This document shows, one piece after another, positions 27,622-36,855 of a stretch of 64,000 nucleotides of DNA. The translations under genes and the position numbers were made by a program. Positions within the stretch are counted from its first letter, which is position 1. Every line of letters starts with the position of its first letter. Source of the stretch: UBA6049 sp965662345 (lineage in GTDB: Bacteria; Bacteroidota; Bacteroidia; Flavobacteriales_G; Salibacteraceae); assembly GCA_965662345.1 (NCBI GenBank), contig CBFIHE010000014.1:5441-69440 (forward strand), read 5' to 3'. The notes beneath the pieces were generated by a model. The model saw only the letters and a program-made list of their open reading frames with translations, was not told the DNA's origin and searched no databases.

Positions 27622-29262
27622 CTAACGCGCTTCTTTAATTTTAGCTAATAAAGCAGTTGTGCTCGCATCTAGCTTTGCTTCACCATCGCTTTGCAATGCT
27701 TTGAGTATGGGTTTTGCTAATTGCTTACCTAGTTCTACACCCCATTGATCATAGCTAAAGACGTTCCAAATTACACCCTGTACAAATATTTTGTGCTCGT
27801 ACATAGCTATTAATGCACCCAATACTTTTGGTGTTAGTTCATCAAATAAAATACTATTAGTTGGCTTGTTCCCTTCAAAAATTTTAAACGGAAGTAGCGC
27901 CTCAATTTCAGATTGAGATAATCCAGTTTCTATTAATTCCTTTTCAGCTTCCTCTGCAGTTTTACCTTGCATTAAAGCTTGTGTTTGAGCTAAGAAGTTA
28001 GCCATGAGTTTATCATGGTGGTCTCCTATTTTATTCAATGACCGCATAGGAGCAATAAAGTCTGCTGGAATTAGTTTGGTGCCTTGGTGTATAAGTTGAT
28101 AAAATGCATGCTGACCATTCGTTCCTGGTTCTCCCCAAATTATAGGTCCAGTTTGGTAAGCAATACGGTTACCATTTCTATCTACAGATTTTCCATTGCT
28201 CTCCATATCTCCTTGCTGCAAGTAAGCTGCAAAGCGATGCAAGTACTGATCATAAGGCAGAATAGCATGGCTCTCTGCATTGAAAAAGTTATTATACCAT
28301 ATGCCTAACAATGCTAATGTTGCTGGTAGACTCTTCTCTTGCTCAATTCTGAAATGTTCATCCATCTCATATGCTCCAGCTAAGAGTTCTTCAAATTTAT
28401 CATATCCAACAGCCAAGCAAATGGATAAGCCAATAGCACTCCAAAGCGAGTATCTGCCTCCTACCCAATTGCTAAATGCAAACATGTTTTGTTCAGCTAT
28501 CCCAAAAGCGGTTACCGCTTGCTTATTTGTGCTAAGTGCCACAAAGTGTTTACGAATAGCTTCATTTGGCGCACCAGATTTTAAGAACCAAGACTTTGCA
28601 GTTTCTGCATTAGTCATGGTCTCTTGCGTAGTAAAGGTTTTGGAGGCAATAATAAATAGTGTGGTTTCAGGATTTATACGTTTCAAGGTTTCTGCTATGT
28701 GCGTGTCATCTACATTAGAAACAAAGTGAACATTTAACCGCGTTTTATAATGCTTGAGCGCTTCACAAACCATAACTGGGCCCAAATCACTTCCACCAAT
28801 ACCTATGTTTACTACATCTGTAATCTCTTTACCGCTATATCCTTTGTGTTCTCCAGAAATGACTGAATTTGAAAAGGTTTTCATTTGTTGTAACACCTCA
28901 TGTATACCAGGTATCACATTCTCACCGTCCACTAGAACAGTAGCATTTACAGGTTTGCGTAAGGCAGTATGTAATACCGCTCTATCTTCCGTTTCATTAA
29001 TTGATTCACCAGAAAATTGTGCTTCAATAGCAGTACCTAAACCCGTTTCTACGGCTAAGCTTCTGAGGATATCAATTGTTTTTGTAGTAATTCGATTCTT
29101 AGAATAATCCAAATAAATACCACAGGCTGCCAAGCTCAAGTTTTCTGGTCTAGTTGAATCTTGTGCAAAGAGCGCTCGCATGTGTGTACTTTTAATTTCG
29201 TTAAAGTGATCTTGAAGCGCTCGATAGGCCTGTGTTTGTGTAGGATTAATTCTTTCTAACAT
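27622..29262 (-). CDS. pgi: Glucose-6-phosphate isomerase
   Basis: 546 residues, interconverting glucose 6-phosphate and fructose 6-phosphate in glycolysis and gluconeogenesis. The conserved phosphate-binding block IGIGGSDLGP, the first signature GGRYSLWSAIGL, the catalytic region WGEPGTNGQHAFYQLIHQGT and the second signature FDQWGVELGKQLA are all intact. Full family length and an unambiguous start (MLERINPTQT). Downstream on the same strand nothing follows before the converging peroxidase gene; upstream lies rpiB, separated by a terminator-like hairpin, so the two sugar-phosphate isomerases are neighbours but probably separate transcripts. Confidence 0.97.
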   Translation of the reverse strand: MLERINPTQTQAYRALQDHFNEIKSTHMRALFAQDSTRPENLSLAACGIYLDYSKNRITTKTIDILRSLAVETGLGTAIEAQFSGESINETEDRAVLHTALRKPVNATVLVDGENVIPGIHEVLQQMKTFSNSVISGEHKGYSGKEITDVVNIGIGGSDLGPVMVCEALKHYKTRLNVHFVSNVDDTHIAETLKRINPETTLFIIASKTFTTQETMTNAETAKSWFLKSGAPNEAIRKHFVALSTNKQAVTAFGIAEQNMFAFSNWVGGRYSLWSAIGLSICLAVGYDKFEELLAGAYEMDEHFRIEQEKSLPATLALLGIWYNNFFNAESHAILPYDQYLHRFAAYLQQGDMESNGKSVDRNGNRIAYQTGPIIWGEPGTNGQHAFYQLIHQGTKLIPADFIAPMRSLNKIGDHHDKLMANFLAQTQALMQGKTAEEAEKELIETGLSQSEIEALLPFKIFEGNKPTNSILFDELTPKVLGALIAMYEHKIFVQGVIWNVFSYDQWGVELGKQLAKPILKALQSDGEAKLDASTTALLAKIKEAR

Positions 29263-29289
29263 AGTGTATAAATAACATTTAACTGCAAA

Positions 29290-29324
29290 TAAAAGGGATG
29301 TAACGCATATAGCATTACATCCCT
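29290..29324 (-). terminator. Probable terminator of rpiB
   Basis: Ten-bp stem AGGGATGTAA (29294-29303) / TTACATCCCT (29315-29324) with an 11-nt loop that can close by two more pairs; on the minus strand it is followed by TTTTATTT. It stands 25 nt after the rpiB stop and before pgi. Confidence 0.6.
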
Positions 29325-29348
29325 AAATTATTAAAGCGTTGCGTAGTT

Positions 29349-29780
29349 TTAAGAACAAGCAATCTTATCTACGCGTCTTTGGTGTCTTCCACCTTCAAAA
29401 GAGGTATCTAAAAAATGTTCTAAACAGGCAAGTGCTACTTCTTCTGGAATGTAGCGTGCTGGGAGTGCTAAAACGTTGGCATTGTTATGTAACCTGGCCA
29501 TGTGCGCAATCTCAGGTTCCCAACAAAGTGCTGAACGGATACCCTGGTGTTTATTCACAGTCATATTTATTCCGTTTCCACTTCCACAAATAACAACTCC
29601 CAACTCAGATTTTCCACTTTCAACATCGTTAGCAACTGGGTGAGCATAATCTGGATAATCTGTACTTTCTTCACTGTAAGTTCCGTGATCTGAAACTTCT
29701 ATTTTTCTTGCATCAAGCACCTGCTTTACCTTTTCTTTGAGTGCGAATCCAGCATGATCGCTGCCAATGGATATTTTCAT
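29349..29780 (-). CDS. rpiB: Ribose-5-phosphate isomerase B
   Basis: 143 residues of the RpiB/LacA/LacB family, interconverting ribose 5-phosphate and ribulose 5-phosphate in the pentose phosphate pathway. Marks: ISIGSDHAGFALKE at the N-terminus (phosphate and substrate binding), the STDYPDYAHPVA block, the catalytic cysteine in VVICGSGNGINM (Cys65), and the HNNANVLALPAR region. Length is typical. The C-terminal FEGGRHQRRVDKIA end is the usual closing motif. Confidence 0.96.
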   Translation of the reverse strand: MKISIGSDHAGFALKEKVKQVLDARKIEVSDHGTYSEESTDYPDYAHPVANDVESGKSELGVVICGSGNGINMTVNKHQGIRSALCWEPEIAHMARLHNNANVLALPARYIPEEVALACLEHFLDTSFEGGRHQRRVDKIACS

Positions 29781-30149
29781 TGTAATGAATTGATATTGAG
29801 TATTATTGATAGTTATTCACAAAGTTATGAATAGCACTGTTAAAAGCCGGTGATATTGCGTGAAAGAATTCTCTTGCAAATGAAACTAAAATTTCCGGTT
29901 AACACGTTTGTAAGACTGGGCACTAGGAGTTAGCTATTCTTTACACACATTTTACAGCTGGCTTATGAACTCTGTTTTAAGTGAAGTTTAGATTGAAGTT
30001 ACCAACCAATATACTAATGAACCTCTTGTTAATAACATCATAGGATAATTGTTTTCAGTATTTTGCGTTCACCACTCGTGTTAGTTGAATGTTAAGAATA
30101 TCCTGTAATTCAAGAAAGCAACAGTTTGGTAAAAAAAGAAACCAACACC
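29781..30149. other. 369-nt intergenic region between divergent rpiB and the MORN_2 protein gene
   Basis: AT-rich and without an open frame that looks coding. It holds one TTATTCACA (29813-29821), a match to the DnaA-box consensus TTATNCACA, and an imperfect second (TTTACACACA near 29941), too few to call an origin. A TATTTTG near 30057 is one base short of a -7 box for the downstream gene. I see no RNA gene. Confidence 0.5.
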
Positions 30150-31709
30150 ATGAACAGACTAATAATAACAATAAATAGATTTTTAAAATTTTCTTTTTGT
30201 TTTTATTGGTTGTTAATTCCCTTTTTCGCGACTGCACAAGAAGCGATAAATCCAGATGGATATAACGTGTTCTATTACCCAAATGGAAATAAATCGAGTG
30301 AGGGGAATTTCAAGAACGGAAAGCCAGAAGGATTTTGGAAAACGTATTTTGAAAACGGCAGCTTAAAGAGCGAGGGAAACCGTAAAAATCATCAGCTAGA
30401 TAGTCTGTGGCTTTTCTTTAACCCAGATGGTACCCTCAAGCAAGAGATCATGTACCGTAACGATGTAAAACACGGCACGCAAAAGAATTATAACAAAGAA
30501 GGATTACTTGTATCTCTAGAGCGGTTTGAACATGATACGCTTAATGGGTTTACGGAGTATTATAACCCTGAAAATCAGCATTTAAAAGAAATGAAACCTT
30601 TTGAGAATGGAAGGGCTGTTGGTGTTGGTTATGAGTTTGCACCAGATGGTAGGGTTATATCTATTGTGAATTATGAGGCAGGTTATATAAAAGATCGAGA
30701 ATCTGTAAATAAAATAGATGCAAAGGGTTTAAAACAAGGCAGGTGGGTTGAGTTTTACGAAGATGAACCTGGATTTCTAGTTCGTGTAGAAGGAAGGTAT
30801 AAAGACAATTTAAAGAACGGATATTTTAGGGAGTATGACAAAAAAGGATTGTTGCTCACCACTACTAAATATGTAAACGGTGAGGTAATGGAGAATGTGG
30901 AAGAATTAATGGCGGTAGACATTGAACGCGACTTCCACCCAAATGCCCAAGTAAAACAGGAACGCACGTATTTGGGAGGGCAACCTCATGGTGTATGGAA
31001 AGAGTATAACGATACAGGAGTTGTAGTGAACTCAAAATTATATAAACGAGGTGTACTACTCGGAGAGGGAATTATTGATGCAGAAGGCATTAAACAGGGG
31101 TTCTGGAAGGAGTTTTATACTACAGGAGAGTTGAGAGCAGAAGGGGAGTATTTAGATGGAGCAAGATATAAGGATTGGAAGTTTTACCACATTAATGGTA
31201 ATCTAGAGCAAAAAGGTAGATATAGAGAAGGTGGCTTAGAGCAAGGAGAGTGGCGCTGGTACTACGATGATAAGAAGCTGCGTAGAATTGAAGTATACAG
31301 AAAAGGAAAAGAAGATGGTGAGGTCATAGAGTACGATAAAGAAGGAGAGGAATTACTTACAGGATCATACTACGAAGGATTAGAAGATGGTGATTGGATG
31401 ATAAGAAGTGGAGAATACAGAGAAAGGGGTAAGTATACAGAAGGATTAAAGCAAGGAGAATGGATTCACTATTTCCTGGCAACAGATGAAATTGCGTTTA
31501 AAGGAACCTACATAGAAGGATTACCAGACGGCAAACACACATACTTTTATGATAACGGTAAAAAAATGCTTGAAGGAAAGTATCAAATGGGACTCAAGCA
31601 AGGAGATTGGAAACGTTACAGTGAAGATGGTCTATTGTTGCTCACTATTAGATACAAAGACGGTGTAACCAAAAAGCTAGACGGAAGAAAAGTAAAAGCA
31701 GAAAAATAA
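30150..31709 (+). CDS. Exported protein made of MORN_2 (YwqK-type) repeats
   Basis: 519 residues from ATG 30150 (a TTG eight codons earlier is less likely). A hydrophobic export signal (FCFYWLLIPFFATAQ) is followed by about 18 repeats of roughly 22-26 residues over the whole length, each with the pattern G-x-W/F-x-x-Y/F-x-x-[DN]-G-x-L/K-x-x-x-G-x-Y, for example YYPNGNKSSEGNFKNGKPEG and FYTTGELRAEGEYLDG. This is the MORN_2/YwqK repeat, found in Bacteroidota surface or periplasmic proteins; the 'antitoxin' name sometimes attached has no support here, as there is no toxin gene beside it. A beta-hairpin solenoid scaffold is the likely structure. Function unknown. Confidence 0.82.
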   Translation: MNRLIITINRFLKFSFCFYWLLIPFFATAQEAINPDGYNVFYYPNGNKSSEGNFKNGKPEGFWKTYFENGSLKSEGNRKNHQLDSLWLFFNPDGTLKQEIMYRNDVKHGTQKNYNKEGLLVSLERFEHDTLNGFTEYYNPENQHLKEMKPFENGRAVGVGYEFAPDGRVISIVNYEAGYIKDRESVNKIDAKGLKQGRWVEFYEDEPGFLVRVEGRYKDNLKNGYFREYDKKGLLLTTTKYVNGEVMENVEELMAVDIERDFHPNAQVKQERTYLGGQPHGVWKEYNDTGVVVNSKLYKRGVLLGEGIIDAEGIKQGFWKEFYTTGELRAEGEYLDGARYKDWKFYHINGNLEQKGRYREGGLEQGEWRWYYDDKKLRRIEVYRKGKEDGEVIEYDKEGEELLTGSYYEGLEDGDWMIRSGEYRERGKYTEGLKQGEWIHYFLATDEIAFKGTYIEGLPDGKHTYFYDNGKKMLEGKYQMGLKQGDWKRYSEDGLLLLTIRYKDGVTKKLDGRKVKAEK

Positions 31710-31745
31710 AAATGCCTCGCTAGCTTAGCGAGGCATCTTTAATTT
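31702..31745. terminator. Bidirectional terminator between convergent genes
   Basis: Perfect 11-bp stem ATGCCTCGCTA (31712-31722) / TAGCGAGGCAT (31726-31736), loop GCT, with an A-rich run on the left and a T-rich run on the right. It can stop the MORN_2 gene transcript and, on the other strand, the membrane-protein gene at 31770. Confidence 0.8.
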
Positions 31746-31769
31746 CTTTATTGGTGAACTTCTGAAATA

Positions 31770-32225
31770 TTAATCACTCATAACAAATTTAGGCATGAAA
31801 AATATTGCGGCCGCGCCTGCAATAATATGCATTGGTATTGTAAACAATGCAAATCCTTCAGGAACTTCTCCGTTAGCGAAAAATGGTCCCATTTGTTCTG
31901 GATTAAGCGGTCCATAAAGGCTAGCTAGAAATACTAAAACACCAAGGCTAACAAAAATACGTGTTCCTCTAGCGGCATTTTTTGTAGAAATGCCGTAGTA
32001 AAAGAAACCCGCAATAACCATTGGAATAAAAGAAAATACACTTACACTCATAGCATCAACACCTGGAGGTGTATCATGACCTGAAATGATAGGATAAGCT
32101 AGAATCCATAAATTATTACCAATACCCGCTATTAAACCTGCGATAACACCTGCGATACTATACTTCCAGATTGAGAATTGCAGTGTAGATTGTTCTGTGT
32201 TTGCTTGTACTGTTTCCGTTGCCAT
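31770..32225 (-). CDS. Four-helix membrane protein, DUF6069-like
   Basis: 151 residues with four hydrophobic segments (about 22-45, 60-80, 88-106, 128-146) after a short polar N-terminus. Glycine-rich first helix (AGVIAGLIAGIGNNLW). The size and layout recall DUF6069 proteins, which have no known role; I am not certain of that family. It stands alone, ended by the bidirectional terminator and about 130 nt from the efflux operon's last gene. Confidence 0.6.
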   Translation of the reverse strand: MATETVQANTEQSTLQFSIWKYSIAGVIAGLIAGIGNNLWILAYPIISGHDTPPGVDAMSVSVFSFIPMVIAGFFYYGISTKNAARGTRIFVSLGVLVFLASLYGPLNPEQMGPFFANGEVPEGFALFTIPMHIIAGAAAIFFMPKFVMSD

Positions 32226-32353
32226 ATTGTGTTATTTAGAAGTTCTCTTTAAAATTAGCGAAAAATTTTAACCAATTCCAAATATCTGAGTCTGAATATT
32301 ATAGAAAGGCTAATCTTTATATAAAGACACAGATATAACACAAAGAGTTGCCT

Positions 32354-33682
32354 CTAGGGTGCAACTAGGCTTCCAGTAAGTCTACTCAAGTTGGTTCTAG
32401 AGCGTATTACTTCATAAGCAGTAGTAAGTCTTGAAAAACTGCTCCTGATGTAGCGTATTTGAATATCTCTGAACTCAAATGAGGTAATACTGCCAGCATT
32501 GAATTTTTCTTTACCTATTTCTAGGTTTAAGGCGGCATTTTCTACGCTCTCTCTAGCTATACCCAGCAATTGAACTTGACTTTGATAGGTATCATAAGCA
32601 TTATAAAGTTCTTGCATAACAGCTTGGGTAGCTTGGTCCGTTTTTGTTGCAGATATAGCTTCTTGCGCTTTGGCGTTTTCAATAGCGGTTCTTACTTTAC
32701 CACCATCATATAACCTGTAACTCAATGTTACATTTACAAAGTAATTGAGCGTTCGTCCAGAATTTTCTTCTACAAATGGATCTCCTGTAAAGTTGTTTTC
32801 TCCATCAATAATGGTATTGAATCTAGAATCATTGATGCCTGCAGCAACAGATAATGAAGGATAAAGAGCAGATTTTTGAAGTCGGGTATCTTGTCTTCTT
32901 AGTTCTTGATCTAAGTAGGCAAGCTTTATATTCTGATTGTTTTCTAGTGCGGCTTCTCGCAGTACTTCTAAATAGAATATCTCTGGCTGGGGAAGCACAG
33001 AATCTGTAAAAACAAATCCTGTATCCATGGGTAAAGCCAACAACGTATGTAAAGCGCGTTCTGCAGTACGTTGTTGAATTTGTTGGTTTATGTAGTTGGT
33101 GCTGTCAGTGAAGTATGCATCTTTAGCTTGAAGCAAATCAAATGTACCTGCAGCTCCTAGCTCTGCTTTGGTACTTACATAACTAAATTCATCTCTAGAT
33201 AAACGTTTTACATCACCAAGTACTTTCAGGTTCTCTTTTTGAAGAACAGCATTGTAATAAGCAAGTACAATACCTTCAATGGTATTTTGTACTATCAATT
33301 CAGTATTCCCTGCACTTTGTAATTCTAGAACAGATAACCGTTCTCTATTCGCTAAAACATTAAACCCGTTGAAGAGTGTCCAATTGAGATCTGCCGCAGG
33401 GCGGATGCTATGTGTTTCAATAACCCCGTTTAAGAAGCTTGCTGGATTATCTTGATCATTCCAATTATTAGTTTGACCCGCACTAAGCGTAATTGTGGGT
33501 AATCCTCCAGCATTACCAAACGTATTGCTGTTTTCAGCTATCCCTTGCTGCTGCTTAGATATGATAATGCCGTAGTTGTTAGCCAGTCCTAATTGAATGG
33601 CATCAGACAATGATAATGAGGTTTGACTACTACCAGAAACAAAAGAGAGAACAAGAATGAGGAGAGATATTATACGTGTCAT
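32354..33682 (-). CDS. TolC-family outer-membrane efflux protein
   Basis: 442 residues with signal peptide (ends GSSQ) and two outer-membrane efflux domains (about 25-215 and 235-435) made of long helices with the usual beta-strand inserts; SLSLSDAIQLGLANNYGI is the typical opening and ALNLEIGKEKFNAGSITSFE the typical second-repeat block. It forms the trimeric exit duct for the RND pump encoded just upstream, whose stop codon overlaps its start by 4 nt. Its own TAG stop (32354-32356) sits in the loop of a weak hairpin (AGTTGC/GCAACT). Confidence 0.92.
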   Translation of the reverse strand: MTRIISLLILVLSFVSGSSQTSLSLSDAIQLGLANNYGIIISKQQQGIAENSNTFGNAGGLPTITLSAGQTNNWNDQDNPASFLNGVIETHSIRPAADLNWTLFNGFNVLANRERLSVLELQSAGNTELIVQNTIEGIVLAYYNAVLQKENLKVLGDVKRLSRDEFSYVSTKAELGAAGTFDLLQAKDAYFTDSTNYINQQIQQRTAERALHTLLALPMDTGFVFTDSVLPQPEIFYLEVLREAALENNQNIKLAYLDQELRRQDTRLQKSALYPSLSVAAGINDSRFNTIIDGENNFTGDPFVEENSGRTLNYFVNVTLSYRLYDGGKVRTAIENAKAQEAISATKTDQATQAVMQELYNAYDTYQSQVQLLGIARESVENAALNLEIGKEKFNAGSITSFEFRDIQIRYIRSSFSRLTTAYEVIRSRTNLSRLTGSLVAP

Positions 33683-36600
33683 GAATGCTCTTTCTCTTTA
33701 ATTTCTTCAACGTGAGAATCATGCAATAATGCGGGTTCTACTTCTATCTGCAGTGGTTTCTTTCCGGTCCATAACCATCTAAAGGCTTTGTAAACATCAT
33801 TGTAGAATAGCACTAAACTAGGGAAGAAAACAAGGATAAAGTAAGTTCCAAACAACACCCCGTATGCTACACTAATAGCCATTGGTACTAAGAACTGAGC
33901 TTGAAAACTTTGCTCCAATATAAGAGGATATAAACCAGCAACAGTAGTAGCCGAGGTAAGGATTATTGGTCTAAAACGAGATAAACCCGCAGAGCGGATA
34001 GCATCTTTTGGCGGTATCCCTGACCTAAGGTTACGATTGTAGGTATCTAAGAATACTACGGCATCGTTTACTAAGATTCCCATTAAAGCAATCATACCCC
34101 AAGCGCTTAAGATACTTACAGGATGACCCTCTATACCATGCCCTAACATGGAACTAAAGATACCTATTGGAATAACGGTGATAATAAGTAGTCCTTGCCA
34201 GAGTGAATTGAAATTAAGGCTAATAACCAATACCATAAGCAATAAAGCAACAATGAGCAAGGTAGCCATGCTAGACATAGATTTGTTTGCATTACGCTGC
34301 TGTCCGCGAAATTCAACATCAACTTCTGGGAATTGCTTTTTGAGTTCACTTACGTGCTCATTTCTAATATTTGCCAAAATCTCTGGTGTAGCGGCATAAG
34401 GATCTGTTTGATCTGCTGTAATTTCTACTTCCCTAATTCCATCATAGTGCTTTATACTTACTTCACCACGAACAATGGAGTAATCTACCAATTCATTCAA
34501 AGGAACTTCTAATCCTGCTGCGGTTTTAACCCGCATTTGTTCAAGCTGACCCATTGTTAAGCGGTCACTTTCTGGGTAACGCACCCAAACTTTAGCCTCA
34601 TCTGTGCCAACAATTAATCGCTGAGCCTCTTCACCAAAGAAACCCTGTCTTATTTGACGAGATATTTCATTTTGGCTCAATCCTAACATATATGCTTTAG
34701 GTTTAAGCTCAATGTGCACTTCTCTTTTTCCAACCCCTGAATTGTCTTGAATATCTTTCAATTCAGTCATGCCGTATAAACGGTCTTTCATGAATTGTGA
34801 AGCTTGTTTTAGTTGATCTATGTTATTTCCGCTAAGGGCAATAGAAACGGGTTTACCCCATCGGTTTATACCACCAACCAAGAATTTATCGGCTTCTTTT
34901 ACTTCACCAATATTAGCTTGAACCATGGCCGCTACATCAAAACTTGAAATAGGGAGACCTTCCACATCTAGGTTTACATTGATATTACCACAATGAGAAC
35001 CGTTTTCTCCCATATTTCTGGTATATCCCAAGTTTACAGTGGTGTAGGTAATTACTTCTCTGTTGTATTTCGTTTCTAAAGAATCTCTAACCTCTGCTAT
35101 TTTATTTTGAAAAAAGTCTAAATAGGCTTTTGTGTAGTCTTCACGTTCTCCTGGTTTAAATGCTACTTCAACAGTGAAGTCATCAAATGGAATGGAAGGA
35201 AAGAATGTTGAATTGATGTATTTATTACTAACGAGAAATCCAATGAATAGGATGAATACAAGCGGCATGAAAACAGTTATTCTTCTGTATTTGAGAGACA
35301 CATCTAGAAGTTCTGCATAAATATGATCTCGCATGTACTCAATTAATCGAGTAATGCGTTCTCTAAATTTACCTATTACGTTGGTTTTTAGTACCGTTTT
35401 AGAAGAGAGGTGTGCAGGTAAAACAAAGAAAGCTTCAATTAAAGAGAATGCGAGCGCAGCAATAACCACAAAAGCCATTTCACTCATACGTTCCATACCT
35501 TCAATAAATAGAAGTACAGAGAAAGCGATGATGGTGGTTAGAACAGACGTAAATACAGAAGAGGCAACTTCTGCGGTACCATCTATAGCTGCTCGGTATG
35601 GAGACTTTCCACGCTCAAAATGTGCATATACGTTTTCGGCAATAACAATTCCATCATCAACTAGAATACCTACCACCAGGATCATTCCAAATAGTGAAAT
35701 CATATTGATGCTCATACCATAGAAAGACCCTATGATGAACATACCTAAGAAAGAAATTGGTATTCCGGCTGCTACCCAAAAAGACAGCCGAACATTCAAG
35801 AATAACCCCAATGTTATAAGTACGAGTAATAACCCAATTAAACCATTCTCTAGCAATAGATTAATACGCTGATTCAACAAGCTATAGAATGAGAACATAA
35901 CAGTGAGTTCAGCATGTTCATTACTCTGGTTGAATTCTTCTACATAGGTTTCAATGGCAGCATCAATTGCACCCAAGTCTTCTCCATATCTTCTACTTAC
36001 GGTAATAACAACAGACCGTTTTCCTTCTAAGAAAGACTGCTGAGGTACATCTGCAAAACGAAAAGAAATGTTGGCAACATCGCCCAGTCGTATGTAAGAA
36101 CCATCTGTTTGTGAGCGAAGAACGATGTTCTCCATTTGGTCTGACCGAGTAGATTTAGCATTAGCTCTTATCAGGAGCTCTTCCTTTTTAGTTTTTATGG
36201 AGCCAGCACTTAAATCACGGTTATTAGAACGGATAGCATTGACTACATCATCAAACCTTAGCCCATAGCGGAGTAGTTCTGTTTCTTTTATCTCTACTGA
36301 GAACTCAACTGTGGGATAACCTTTGATATCAATATCAGAGATTTCACCAGTGCGGAGTAAGTCACGCTCAATTTCTTCTGCGGTTTCCTTAAGCTCCATG
36401 AGAGACATATCACCTGTAAGGGCAATATAAGCTGCTCTACCGCTCATTTCAGAGGTTTTTTGCTTTACAACAACAGGTTTCTCTGCACCTACAGGAAAAG
36501 AAGAAATACCATCAACAGCATTTTTAACCTCGGCTAGTAGTTCTTCCATTTCTGTGCCTTGGTAGGCCGTAATCGTAACAGAAGAAACATTTTCTGATGA

Positions 36601-36852
36601 GGTTGAGGCAAGCTCTTCTATTTCTGCTATACCTTCAAGAGACTCTTCTATTTTAATGGTAATACCTTCTTCCATTTCTGTGGGAGAGGCACCCGGATAA
36701 GCAGTGTTTACAGTAATGATTACAGGCTCAAGTTCTGGAAAGAATGCCCGATCCATATTCACGAAACTCAATGAACCGAACAATACCGTTAAAAAGATAA
36801 TGGCGTTTGCCCAGATTGGGTTTTCTATAAAAAATTGAAAGGCTTTCTTCAT
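33679..36852 (-). CDS. RND-family efflux permease
   Basis: 1057 residues, the full length of AcrB/HAE1-like proton-driven pumps. N-terminal membrane helix (8-28), large periplasmic loop (to about 330), helices 2-6, second loop, then helices 8-12. The proton-relay pair is seen as Asp399-Asp400 in VGILVDDGIVIAEN; in the second half the corresponding block is MGILVNDAVVFLDTYNRNL. It lies between the adaptor gene (3 nt upstream) and the TolC gene (4-nt overlap), making a complete tripartite pump operon. Substrate cannot be told; the sequence is not of the heavy-metal (CusA) type as far as visible motifs show. Confidence 0.93.
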   Translation of the reverse strand: MKKAFQFFIENPIWANAIIFLTVLFGSLSFVNMDRAFFPELEPVIITVNTAYPGASPTEMEEGITIKIEESLEGIAEIEELASTSSENVSSVTITAYQGTEMEELLAEVKNAVDGISSFPVGAEKPVVVKQKTSEMSGRAAYIALTGDMSLMELKETAEEIERDLLRTGEISDIDIKGYPTVEFSVEIKETELLRYGLRFDDVVNAIRSNNRDLSAGSIKTKKEELLIRANAKSTRSDQMENIVLRSQTDGSYIRLGDVANISFRFADVPQQSFLEGKRSVVITVSRRYGEDLGAIDAAIETYVEEFNQSNEHAELTVMFSFYSLLNQRINLLLENGLIGLLLVLITLGLFLNVRLSFWVAAGIPISFLGMFIIGSFYGMSINMISLFGMILVVGILVDDGIVIAENVYAHFERGKSPYRAAIDGTAEVASSVFTSVLTTIIAFSVLLFIEGMERMSEMAFVVIAALAFSLIEAFFVLPAHLSSKTVLKTNVIGKFRERITRLIEYMRDHIYAELLDVSLKYRRITVFMPLVFILFIGFLVSNKYINSTFFPSIPFDDFTVEVAFKPGEREDYTKAYLDFFQNKIAEVRDSLETKYNREVITYTTVNLGYTRNMGENGSHCGNINVNLDVEGLPISSFDVAAMVQANIGEVKEADKFLVGGINRWGKPVSIALSGNNIDQLKQASQFMKDRLYGMTELKDIQDNSGVGKREVHIELKPKAYMLGLSQNEISRQIRQGFFGEEAQRLIVGTDEAKVWVRYPESDRLTMGQLEQMRVKTAAGLEVPLNELVDYSIVRGEVSIKHYDGIREVEITADQTDPYAATPEILANIRNEHVSELKKQFPEVDVEFRGQQRNANKSMSSMATLLIVALLLMVLVISLNFNSLWQGLLIITVIPIGIFSSMLGHGIEGHPVSILSAWGMIALMGILVNDAVVFLDTYNRNLRSGIPPKDAIRSAGLSRFRPIILTSATTVAGLYPLILEQSFQAQFLVPMAISVAYGVLFGTYFILVFFPSLVLFYNDVYKAFRWLWTGKKPLQIEVEPALLHDSHVEEIKEKEHS

Positions 36853-36855
36853 TGC

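Noticed and set aside
29781..30149. Possible replication origin (oriC) in the rpiB/MORN_2 intergenic region
   Set aside because: Only one good DnaA-box match (TTATTCACA) and one imperfect; real origins have several with ordered spacing, and dnaA is not adjacent.
30150..31709. Toxin-antitoxin system label for the MORN_2 repeat protein
   Set aside because: No toxin gene lies beside it and the protein has an export signal; the name comes from repeat similarity only.
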